64,000 nt of DNA from Polyodon spathula. Taxonomy: Eukaryota > Chordata > Actinopteri > Acipenseriformes > Polyodontidae. The notes beneath the pieces were generated by a model. The model saw nothing but the letters and a program-made list of their open reading frames with translations, did not search any database and had not been told where the DNA came from. A program made the position numbers and the translations under genes. The stretch covers positions 46,504,486 to 46,568,485 of the forward strand of contig NC_054541.1 of assembly GCF_017654505.1 (NCBI RefSeq), given 5' to 3'. The first letter of the stretch is position 1, and every line of letters begins with the position of its first letter. Below are positions 28,223 to 38,874 of the stretch, in pieces.

Positions 28223-30282
28223 TTACAACGGTTTATAGAATACTGGACTGCAGTCTTATAGCTTGGGTGTACTGTAGAGGGTGTATGAACTACAGTACTG
28301 TACATGCAGTACCCTATCACTGTGTGTAATAACACATCAGCCTCCTCTAATTTAAGTGCAAGGCAGTTTGAGATGATATTGTTGATGGGAAGCTTGATTT
28401 TTCTATTTTTTATACCTCCATCATCCATGTCTCATAATCTAGCAATAAATGATAATCCATTTGATCTCTTTTCTGACGGTATGATGGGTATTCGTCAAGA
28501 TGATTGTGAGTATGAGTTTTCTTTCTCTGGGGGTTTGACCAGAGTGACAGACGGTTACTGCTGTGTGCTGTAGTGGAGGAATTTAAAATGGGGGGCATCA
28601 CTCTTCACACAGAATCGCTTATCCAGTTGTTATGAATCTTGCTGTAAACATTATTAGCATTAGTTCTGGAGACGGTCAGATTCTGGAGATACAGTGGTGT
28701 CTGACTCTGTCTGTCTGTCTCTCAGTCCATTCATCCATGTGTGTCGCACTTAAATTTTTTCATATTACCTGGAGAAACACTTTAAATTGTGATCAAACTT
28801 TTCATTAAACTGATTTCAGTTTTGAGTCCGTGGAATGATCCGTAGCTCTACTGTTTTTGTTCAGCAGATTAATAAAAGCTAGACGTTTTAGCTGGGATAT
28901 GTAATGCATTGTAATGTGCTTTTGCATGTGGTGCTCCAGACAGTTATTGATTTTGAAGGTGATTGAGAAAGGTCTGGCGTTGTACTGCCAATGCAGTACA
29001 TTTCAATAGGTGGCACTGTAGTAGAGTGCATGCCAGAAAATCAAACCGTGACGGGAGATGTCACCAAACAGGAAACTCAGTTTGAAGCGCAGGCAAGTTT
29101 TCAGATTTGTGGTGTTTGCTGTAGATGTTCAGTACGCTTTTACACCAGGTGTGTTTCAGCAGTTGGTTTTCACAAGTTTATTTTTACTGTACGAGTTGAT
29201 GTTTGCATTATAATTTTAGTATTTCAGTCTTTTTTTTTTTCTCTGCAGCCTTTTAAAATCTTTCTGTAATCTGCAATTGCCTGTTTAAGTAGAAACTTGT
29301 ATTTTCTGTTTCATTTACTTTTACGAGGGTAGTATACTAATTTAAATTTTTTTAATCTAACAGTTTTTAAACTAAACTATCCACAGTACCACCCTGAAGA
29401 CCAGTCCCTCTGGGGTAAGGTGTAGACAGACTGATGGAGTGGTCTGGGTGAAGACCACTCCATCACTAATAGTTGGTAACACACCAGGTTAAAGACGTCT
29501 CTGTTTGCAAGCCTTGCTTTCAGGTTGTCTTGTACTTCCTGGGTCATTTCACCAGGAGAGTGAACTTGTCCCCACCCCTTCAGGGCCTCCTTTCCTATCA
29601 GTAACCAACCAGCTGCTTCCCCTGATGACTGACATGCTTTACAGCTGCTGTAACCCCAAAAGCATACACCTGGGGTGAGATGGCATCCTGCAGGATGTGA
29701 AGCAGTGACAGACTGTATGTCAAAGAAACCACACGAAAATGTAAACCCCTTTCAGGCATTTTTTTATTTAATTTTATTGTAGCGTGTTGCTGTTGAATGA
29801 GAACGTAAATTTTTGTATTATTATTATTATTCTGGTAAGACTAGAACTACATCTCAGTAAATGCACAGACTGTCCTAAGTCCTTCAGCGCCTCAATATGA
29901 AACATAGAAGAACGTTAAAGATGTGGCCGGAGGATTCGCAAGCAGTTCCCAGTCTTAGTGCATTTCAGATCAGAGTGCTAGAAAGCAATGTGGAGTTTAG
30001 CGCTGTTTATTTAGTGTGCTGTATGTGAGGAATGTTAAAGTAGCACGCCTCTGGCATTTAAAGATCTTATGTAGGGGGGGGGGGGTTTGAAAGCCCCCAC
30101 AGCACAACTGGATGCTCAATCATTTATGGTATTCTTCACATTTAGACTAAAAAAGTAGAGCCCCCTTTTTCAGGTAGAGAACACTCACTTATCAATCTCG
30201 TATTCAAATCTGCAATAGGAGTCTTATTGCCATCCATGTAATTTTTCCTAATTTAATATTTAAATGGTGGCAGTGTTTGGGT
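28223..30282. other. No gene recognised; contains a perfect 14-bp hairpin
   Basis: Non-coding. It holds a (GTCT) run near 28706, a perfect stem-loop at 29432-29465, an (ATT) run near 29818-29832 and a G12 tract at 30074-30085. Confidence 0.5.
29432..29465. repeat. Perfect inverted repeat, 14-bp stem with 6-base loop
   Basis: tgatggagtggtct (29432-29445) is followed after six bases (gggtga) by its exact reverse complement at 29452-29465. Transcribed RNA or single-stranded DNA could fold here. It may be the core of an old palindromic repeat; nothing shows a function. Confidence 0.85.
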
Positions 30283-30580
30283 CTTGATGTTTTTGTTGTG
30301 TGTTGTTTTTACCCGGGTTTTCTCCCCAGTTTGGAATGCCCAGTTGTTATTTTTATCCCGGTTCACCGCTGCAACCCCCTGGCTACTCAAGAAACGGAGG
30401 CTGAAACATGCGTCCTCCGAAAAGTGTTCCTGCCATTGAACCATGGATTGCCCTGCTGACCTACCCCTCCCTACCCGAGCAGCGGTTGGCCGATTGTGCG
30501 CCGCCCCATGGTAACCCCCAGTCACGGGCAGCAATGCCTGGATTCGACCCTGCGATCTCCTTTACTGGATGCGCCACTGG
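30283..30580 (-). mobile_element. tRNA-derived SINE, minus strand, internally deleted head
   Basis: On the minus strand the block starts near cccagtggcgcatccag; box A tggcgcatccag is at 30565-30576 and box B gggtcgaatcc at 30540-30550. The distance between boxes is far shorter than in the SINE at 25495, so the tRNA-like head has lost about 35 bases. The body (ggggcggcgcacaatcggcc in the minus sense) and the gcattccaaactggggag tail resemble the 25495 SINE family. Ends are approximate. Confidence 0.72.
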
Positions 30581-30750
30581 GTCTTGATATTTAATAGACC
30601 CTGTTATCTGTAGGCTATAAATAGAAAGGTAGCGAGTGTAAAAAGTATTTCATTTAAACATGATATAGTTTTTTTTTTTTATCTTAAATTACATATAAGT
30701 ATACCTTCTGTGTACATTTCTTTTTCTAATATTCTTAAACTGATGGAGCG

Positions 30751-30754
<4 letters not shown>

Positions 30755-30783
<29 letters not shown>
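30755..30783. repeat. (TG)n microsatellite
   Basis: About 14 uninterrupted TG units, a few bases before the MITE-like element at 30795. Confidence 0.9.
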
Positions 30784-30785
<2 letters not shown>

Positions 30786-30794
30786 CTTTTCTCC

Positions 30795-31014
30795 CAGGGG
30801 GTGTCTAACAGTTCTGGAGTTACAGTACTATGCAGCAGGGTGGAGTGCCACAGACACTTGTGGTTTTTGTTTTATCCAAGCCCTAATTGATTGAATGATT
30901 GGTTTAATTGGTCAGAATTACCATGTGTTCCAGGTATTTAGCAATTGATGATTTAAAGATACATACAAAACCTGCAGGATTGTGGCACTCCAGGACCTGG
31001 GCTGCCTACCCCTG
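30795..31014. mobile_element. Short palindromic MITE-like element (about 220 bp)
   Basis: The left end begins CAGGGGGTGTC; the right end, reversed, begins CAGGGGTAGGCA. Inside both ends lies the inverted pair tggagtgccaca (30841-30852 and 30982-30993 reversed), followed by a ggttttt stretch. CAGGGG ends suggest a hAT-type MITE; the ggagtgccaca...gcaggtttt core resembles a repeat common in fish. The flanks show no clear 8-bp duplication, so the class is uncertain. Confidence 0.55.
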
Positions 31015-32520
31015 CTATAATTTGCAATCTTGGAATACTGTGTATTAATAAACACTTATCATATTCAAACAGTAATGATCGCTGGAGAGCGTAATCAAAA
31101 TTAATTTGTAGAACCGTAAATCTTTCTGAATGGTCTTTGACACCTATTCTGTTACTGAAAATCTAAACTAATAGCTGAACTCTTGTCACCCTCGCCTTCT
31201 CTGCAGAGGTCTCAAAGGTGAGCTCTGTATGGGGAAAAGGCCTGGCCTTATCTGATATTTGCATTTGTATATTGAACCAAGCTGCAATACAGATTGTATG
31301 CTAAATGCTTAGTTCTAGGAAGAAACAAAAAAAGGAAAGGAAGCCTTTACTGTGTGTTTAATATTCTTTTAAGACACATTAAAAGATGAGATAAATCCGT
31401 TGTTTAAATGTTATATCAATGATTTGTGTCAGTGTTTCTTTTAGATCTACTTTAAGGGTAGTGTAAATATGCATTCTACTTTTTATAAGCAAGAGTTGTG
31501 GTCAGACATACTAGACAAATACTGGTGATAAGAGATGTGTGTAATGGAAAAATAAAATCCAGCGACCTTTACACTATCTCCAAAAAGAAACAACTTAGGA
31601 CAGAGATCTCTAAATTAGTTTACGCCGCTGCTAATTGCTACTCCTATATTAATATGGTCAGCAGCGTATTTTTAACTAACTGAGTAAGAACCAATTAATT
31701 AATCTTGATGTAATTAATCCTACTGCATACTTTTGTGGTGAGGTGTTCTGTGTAGGTAGATCTATATGTTTGTAGATTTGTTTCTGTCTGTATCCAGTAA
31801 TGATTCTTTCTTGTACAAGTTGTTCTTTTCATTTAAAACCCAGTTATTGCTTTATGAAGTCTTGCACAGTCTTCCTGGCTTTCACTCCCAGCTGATTTGA
31901 TAGTCTCATCATGGTCGTTCACAGACACCTGCATTGCAAAGGTGTTCTGTTTAGATACCTGCAGAGCGAGACTGGAGGTTTTCAAATGGTATAAAGGCTT
32001 ATCAGAAGCTAGGGATGGAAAGGGAGGATTTTGATGCTTTGTTATGTGATTTTAAAATTGTTATTTTTAAAATTGGCAGTTTTTTGTTTCATAAAAGATG
32101 CTTTTTCACATTTAAAAGGGAAGAATTAGTTGTGGTTAACCATCTAATTGCAGGAATTTTCTAAGAGACAATTGTATGCTTGTATGTCAAGCAAAAAAGC
32201 ACAAGATTTTAATTAACTAAAGGAAAAAAAACAGTTTAAAACACCCCTGGTTGACCTCGAAAGAACCAAGAATAGCTCTGAAGTTTCAGAAACTGGCTCT
32301 TCTTGTCTGCTGGAAACAGCACTGTAAAACCTTGTCTTGAAATTAAAAGGTGGATCATTAAAAGCCCTGCAGGATTCTGATAACTGTATATGTTTCTAGT
32401 TTACTGTTAAGTGTCACAACAGGGGAAATTACTGTAGGCTGGCCATTCCATGTACACCAAGTCTTTATCCGTCACGTGGTCCGAGAGATCTCTCTCCCTG
32501 GTGACCCATGTCGTCCGCTG

Positions 32521-32567
32521 GGAGAGGGAGAGGGAGAGGGAGAGAGAGAGAGAGAGAGGGAGAGAGA
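32521..32567. repeat. GA-rich simple repeat
   Basis: GGGAGA and GA units. Any open frames across it are artefacts of the repeat. Confidence 0.85.
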
Positions 32568-35500
32568 CAGACATGCCCTCTGCTCCCCCTTGGGCTTCTT
32601 ATGTGTGTGTCAGCTTTCTCAGACAGGTTTCTCATCACTAGAGCGCTGCCTTAGCCACAGAGGGGTCACAGTCTTCTTGAGAGGCACTGCAGAGCATGTG
32701 GAGAGCAGCGGGCTGGGGGAGCACAACTTTACAAGAGAGGCTTCCTGTTCATCTGATGTACACATCGAAAGTGCAGTGAGAATTGCCGTTATATATAATA
32801 TACAGTATGTGTGTTTCTTTTAACTTTGCTATTGTTAATCCTATCGTTAGTCTATACAGTACTGTAAGTTGATTGATTTGGCTGTTAGGAAAGGCAACAT
32901 ACTAGACTAGGTTTGATTGATGATGTACTAACAGCTTCTTTAGTAATGAAAGGATGAATTGAATGTGTCTGTCTTTTTTTTTATTGTTTTTCAGTGTTTA
33001 AGTTTAGGATCGTATACAATCATTCGTGTTTGAAAATGATCTTGATAATGTAATTTTGACTTTTGTCTCAGGGACATGGACATAGGTGATACTTATGTCT
33101 AATTTTCCCCCGAGTTTGAATCCCATTAGGTAATAACATACGTCAATACAATGTGATGTACAAACGAAAGAAGCATAATATTTCTTGCATTATGTTTCTG
33201 TAACTTGTCTTGTTGAAGACTGCATTATTTTTTATTTGATTTTTAAAAAACTGTTCCTTGGCTTATGCACAGTATACCCACAGCTGAGGCATCTTGTGCT
33301 TTTCCTGCTGTAATAAACCCAGCATTACATGTCAGTGCTCTCATTAACAACCGTGTGGTCCGATTTCTCAAGGGTTATTATTACGCCTTGCTTTACAGGA
33401 ATGAATGCAGCTGTTGAGTGTTTATTACTGGAGCCCCCAAGGGCCCCTTGACAATTAGATGCTGATTACAAAGGTATTTTATCCTATGAGTGGAATTTAA
33501 AACAAATCAATACATTCAAGCACAGCACTTAAGAGAACTGCAAATCAAAGCAGGGCCTGTTTCCAAACACTTGGCGTAATTGAAACAATTGACCGGAATT
33601 CATCCCAATGAAGGCGGTAAACAAATTTGTAATTTCTCAATAGGATGCATTTTCAAAATACAGTAGTGTTTAAATGTAGACACGCTTCTTCCTTGTGGTA
33701 AAATGTATTTTACGGTACTATTTATACTTTTTCAAGTTGTTTTTGTATTCTGTACATTCATCATTCACTGTTTCGTTTGAATGATGTAACTGTGTTGTTT
33801 GTGTCTGGCATCCCCCAGGATTTTGAAAGGAGAAATTGCAACTCTGGGGTGTATCTGGAAGTCATAAATAAATAAATAACACCGTAAACAAGTGCAGTTA
33901 AAAAGAAAAATAACAAGCAAACAAAAATGTTGTAATGAGATAGAGATACATAACACAATATGTTCATCTTTTTTTCCAGTAGATATTATCATTCAGCTTC
34001 TGAATTTTTATTTTATGAATAAATAAAATACAATTGTTCCCTCGTTATTAACAAATTCACAGTTCGGCCATGTTGACAGGAAATTGTCGTGCACTATACT
34101 TTTTGTGTAAAAGGGCCTTTGACTAATTCACATCTATTTCCTGATTTTATTTATTTTTATTTTAAGTACTATGTCAGCCAGATAGCAAAATAGAGGGAGC
34201 ACTGTATTTTGTAGCATGTCACTTTGACTTTAGCAAGTAGATTTGACACATTTGTATTGTTGAAATCCAAGGACACCCTGCAGTGTTTTTCTTCTCAGAT
34301 TTTATTTGCACTGTAATATTCTTTTGTGTAGCTTTAGGGTTTATTCTTTATAAAGTATTCCAGTTTGCTCCAAGGCCGAGGTGAATGCATACAGACTGAC
34401 TGACCCTCTGAGCAGCGGAGAGTTCCATCTCATCAACAGCACGGCACAGTAAAAACAGCTGCAGCGTATCGTTCTGAACACTGTCAACTGCTGTCTCAAC
34501 ACCCAGAACAAATTGTGCTAAGGCCATCTTACCATCGTGTGTTTTAAGATGTTTATGTAACATTGAGAGCATGGCTTTTTTTATTTTTTATTACCATCTC
34601 TTTTCCCTTCTCTCTTGTGACCCCAAGCAACTCCCTCCTGTCGTGCTTCTCTTTCTCCCTCCTTCCAGTAATCCTTCACTATTGAAATGGTACTTTTCAC
34701 GTGTGAGCCGCTGCTGTTCAATAGGACTGTGGTCTGTTCCTCTCTCTGCAGACCAGGAGAACGCCATTCTTACTCTTTCAGCTTGTGTTTACATAGCTTG
34801 TCCCTTAGATGTAGCATGTCTTCTTCTGCATTAGAGTACTATGCTGTCAGAACACACACACGCTGGTTGCATTGTTGAGGTGTCATCCACAGACTGCATT
34901 GAGGGTAAGCAGCCTTTTACTGAAAGCGCCACTGTTGCCCAATTAAAAGTGTTTGCATAGAGAGGAAAGTGCTGTGTGAGCAGCATTAGCTAACTACAGT
35001 ACTTAGCTTTTTCCTATGAATGGTGAAAAGGTGGTGTGTTGATATTAAAGCCAGACCATTCTATATTTTCCTCAGCTGTGGAGATGGGCGTGTGTAAATG
35101 CATTCAAATCTTCACTGTATGACACATTTCTTAGGACTTGTACCTACTGTAGGCCAACGTTTGCTCAGATCACAGCCTTGACAGAAAGTGTCATAGACTC
35201 CACAAGATGCCTTAAGGGATGTTATTTGTGTATTTCACATATTAATACAATAAATAATCTTTCCATATGTTAAACTTTTACATATGGTCTACAGTACTGT
35301 AATGTAGGTCATGGTAATCTGCTTTTTTAAAGTTACAGATGCTAATAATAGTTTCACATTTTTTTTTTTTTTGATAAGGCTTCAGTCAGTTAATTTTCTA
35401 TCTGGATGGGATGATTTTTTTTAAAATGTTGTTCCTGCTCCTCAGCTGGAAGCAGACTTGTTCCTGAAGTTACACCACTCAATCATCCAACATGAATCGC

Positions 35501-36216
35501 AGCTGCGGATTCCTGACAGCGTGCATTTTTAGGAAAGGGTGAATTGCCTCCATGCATCAGATGACAGTGAGCTATTGCCAACTCCAGCAGGCAAGTCTGG
35601 ATTCCACTGAATTTAGACCAGTGTGCTGCAAATCATTGAAAAAAAAAATAAAAATAGGGTCTCTATTGTGAATCGATAAAAGGAACAACTGAAGGACAGT
35701 CTGATCAGCAACTGGAACAGTAAGCACAGTCTACACCTTAGCTACTTCACAAGTCGCACAACCAGCATTTGAAGAAACAGTACTGTCCCCACTTCTGTCA
35801 CCTGATTACAGGTAAGTTTTTTCCTGTTTTGTTTCTGTTATTTGCAAATAACTTCTTCAGATGCGTGGTAAACGCTGTTCAATGGATTTTGCATTATGAT
35901 TGTGTTGGATGCATTCTGACAAAAAAAAAAGAACTCTTGCAAAAGCATTGATGTACAGGATGTGAGACTGTGGCTTTAGTGACAGCAGCAGCGCCGTGTT
36001 TGTCATGTTCTAGAGAAGGAGCTGAGACTCAAGGACGCAGACAACCTATAAAGCAGCTAGTCTGTGAAGAGCTACAAATATGTTGCCTGTGGAGATTTCT
36101 TCAAAGCAAAACACAGCTATACCCTCAAGCAAATAGATCTCTGAATCTTCGCTATTCCTTAACACATCAATTACCTTTATAGCTGAGGGAAATTATCCCC
36201 AAAACAAGTGCTGTAT

Positions 36217-36370
36217 AATAGAACTTTATTGAGAAAAATGTATTCAGTTAATAACAACAACTTTGATTTATAAAGATTGCCTTATCATGTGCAAACCTGC
36301 ACATCTCAAGGTGCTTTACACAGTTAAAAAAAATAATAATAAAATACAATACCTAAGAGTTAAAACACAA
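36217..36370 (+). repeat. Probable dispersed repeat fragment
   Basis: Contains caactttgatttataaag and, 50 bases on, ctcaaggtgctttacacag, the two blocks of a repeat frequent in fish genomes. Recognised by resemblance only. Confidence 0.35.
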
Positions 36371-37546
36371 CAGGGCATCGACCTTATTTTTAAAAAAATT
36401 TTACCTTCAGTTCAGACGTGAGACATCATGAGTTGAAAAAACACCTCTGCAGTTATGTTGTTGTTCAAAAATTGAAATAAGTGTCTCACCTGTTAGAAAT
36501 CTGATTAAGTGGAGGAGTCTTTGTTGAAGCTCATAAAAAGACTCTTACAAGGGTGATATAGTTGACCAAGCTGTTGCGTAGAAAGCTTTTGGTCTATTTT
36601 AAGCTTTTATTTTTATGGAGACTGTCCAATGCCTCGTTTTTTAAAGCTGTAAATCAACACATTTAGCCATGTTTCGAGTACGATTTAGCTTTGAGATGGG
36701 CCTTGAGGCATGCAGTGTCAGGGTTTTTTTGTGTTTTAGAACCAGTCTGTGTTTTTTAGTTGGTTTTGTTTCATTTGGGGTTAGACTCCTCATTAGAAAC
36801 ATTTAGCCATGGTGTAGTCCTGGGGAGGGCAGGGCAACTGTGACACAATCATGGTATTAAAAAATAACCTAATTACAAAGTGATTAGTAATACCTGCACA
36901 ACACCATCCATGAGAACAGGAAAAGAGAATGTAATTATCCTAACAATGGATTCTGAAAGAGAAAATCTACCTTCAGCCACAGCATTAGGTCGTGACATCA
37001 CTCTAGGGACCTGGTACAAGACTGAGCCTGCCTTGCCTGCACAGTGTCTCTTGTCTCATTCCTTTGTTTTGAATCTGTTGAAGAGGACCTGCAGTGGATC
37101 CTGCTGGTCTAGCACTAACCTGCTCTTGGTCTTGTTAGTGGTGCAGTCGCCATACAGGCACTGTGTTTTGCGCTGACTGGGATTGTGCAAGCTGTCTAAT
37201 ATTTGACACAGGAATTTGACACACGCTTTATCCAGTGGTGGCGTCTCCTGATGATGTGTCCCATACCGGAGTGGTTAACCAGCACAATTCCCTTTGTCAC
37301 GGATGTCAGCAGGACAGGAGGGCTGCTCATTGTTTAGGAATACTGTGGAAGGGTTAAAGGTACTGTACTGTAGCATTTCTGAATTTTTCTCCCAGTTTCT
37401 TGTTTGTGTGTGTTTTGAGTGAATGCATGTTGTTTCTGCCTGCTTTAGAAAACCTTTAAAAGTTGGATTGCAGGGTGCTGTGTTTGGACCAGTTTGCACT
37501 ACTGGTTTGAGCAGAGGACTGATCCTTGAAGCCCTGGGTTAGATTA

Positions 37547-37705
37547 CACCGTGTAACAATTTTATTTTTATTTTTTGTTTCCTGGGTAGTAAGTGTTATT
37601 TCCTAATTGCTTATGCCTCAAAAGTATAGAAAATGGCTATTATTCCCCACAAACTTTGCTTTTGTGACCAGGACAGTGATATTTTGAAATGTACCTATTT
37701 TCCAG
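37547..37705 (+). repeat. Left terminal inverted repeat of the CACYR element
   Basis: Long inverted terminus, paired with 38723-38871. It has an extra AT-rich insertion near 37565-37575 compared with the right copy. Confidence 0.88.
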
Positions 37706-37858
37706 AACATTCCAGATAGATTCAGTGCTGAGTAAACTTGGAGTAACTTCTAGAACTTTCCAGTAATATAAATAGTAGTATAAATACAGGGGCCTTAAGC
37801 CCACCAGTTCAGTTCAGTTCCAGCTGCCTAAGTGGATACATATCTGCACTTTTCTGAG

Positions 37859-38609
37859 ATGGCATCAAGAGGCTGCAATGGTGGCATTCCTGATGGGTCT
37901 CCAAGGCGGTTTTACCAAGTTTCCCTGCTATCTTTGCCTTTGGGACAGCAGGGACACCAAGGCGCACTACCACAGGCGGGACTGGCCACAGCGGACCGAG
38001 TTCTCTGTGGGGAGGAACAACGTCAAGTGGGAGCCACTGGTGGACCCCCGGAAGGTGCTGATGCCACCACTGCACATCAAATTGGGCCTTATGAAACAAT
38101 TTGTCAGAGCTCTAGATAAGGAGTCAGCAGCCTTCAAGTACCTTCAAGACTTCTTCCCTAAGCTGTCTGAGGCAAAGGTCAAAGCCGGTATCTTCGTCGG
38201 ACCACAGATAAAGAAGATCCTGGAGTGCAATGAATTCCCCAAGAAGCTCACTAGTAAGGAGAAAGCGGCTTGGAACAGCTTTGTCGCAGTGGTTTGGGGC
38301 TTCCTGGGCAATCACAAGGCCGAAAACTATGTGGAGCTGGTTGAGACTCTGGTGAAGAACTACGGCACAATGGGCTGTAGGATGTCCCTCAAAGTCCATA
38401 TCCTTGATGCTCATCTTGATAAATTCAATGAGAACATGGGAGTGTACTCGGAGGAGCAAAGCGAGCGCTTCCACCAGGATATACTGGACTTTGAACGCCG
38501 CTACCAAGGACAGTATAACGAGAACATGATGGGAGACTACATTTGGGGGCTGATTCGTGAAAGTGATTTACAGTATAATCGTAAATCTCGAAAAACTACT
38601 CGCTTCTAA
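37859..38609 (+). pseudogene. Transposon-encoded protein (probable transposase), N-terminal part deleted
   Basis: A continuous frame at 37878-38609 (243 codons) encodes a protein whose sequence I associate with unnamed, transposon-borne proteins of arthropods, cnidarians and fish; I recall this only as a family likeness. Visible blocks are GLQGGFTKFPCYLCLWDSR near the start, HYHRRDWP, MPPLHIKLGLMKQFV, VKAGIFVGPQIKKIL and, near the end, YSEEQSERFHQDILDFERRY and MMGDYIWGLIRES. A possible original start, ATG at 37859 (MASRGCN), is in a different frame and leads directly into this segment, so a large out-of-frame deletion probably joined the gene start to its last third. The preserved part has no stops. 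It sits centrally between the inverted ends. The role as transposase is inferred from that position. Confidence 0.75.
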
Positions 38610-38722
38610 ATCTTTTGTAGTCATTTTTGTATTACTTTAGTATAAATACATGTTAATTTGGATTCATATGTTGTTTTTTCTGACTTTATGTGAACGAAAA
38701 GACAAAAATTCACCCTTTTTCT

Positions 38723-38871
38723 CATTGGAAATAGGTAAATTTCAAAATTTCACTGCCCTGGTCACAAAAGCAAAGTTTGTGGGGAATAATAGCCATTTTC
38801 TATACTTTTGAGGCATAAGCAATTAGGAAATAACACTTACTACCCAGGAACAAAAATTGTGTTACATAGTG
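38723..38871 (-). repeat. Right terminal inverted repeat of the CACYR element
   Basis: Reverse complement of the left end over about 150 bases, ending tgttacatagtg. It is followed by TTA. Confidence 0.88.
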
Positions 38872-38874
38872 TTA

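Larger units (their letters stand above)
31015..37546. other. Long non-coding stretch, no gene recognised
   Basis: About 6.5 kb with no coding block that I can support. Contents: a GA-rich tract (32521-32567), poly-T and poly-A runs (35359-35372, 35639-35648), a strong donor-like tacag|gtaagt at 35811/35812 and, at about 36217-36370, a tract of the ttgatttata...ctcaaggtgctttacac type seen in dispersed fish repeats. This could be the intron of a host gene. Confidence 0.45.
37547..38871 (+). mobile_element. DNA transposon with about 150-bp inverted ends starting CACYR, internally deleted
   Basis: The left terminal repeat (37547-37705) and the right one (38723-38871, reversed) align over about 150 bases, including cctgggtagtaagtgttatt and cccacaaactttgctttt. 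The extreme ends read CACCGTGTAACA (left) and CACTATGTAACA (right, reversed), so the family terminus is probably CACTATGTAACA. Both flanks carry TTA (37544-37546 and 38872-38874), consistent with a 3-bp target duplication. CACTR ends with 2- to 4-bp duplications are typical of the CACTA/Mirage/Chapaev group, but I cannot confirm the superfamily from the protein. A TATA-like tataaata at about 37779 precedes the gene remnant. Confidence 0.8.

Noticed and set aside
30253..30534. 93-codon minus-strand frame
   Set aside because: It is the body of a tRNA-derived SINE.
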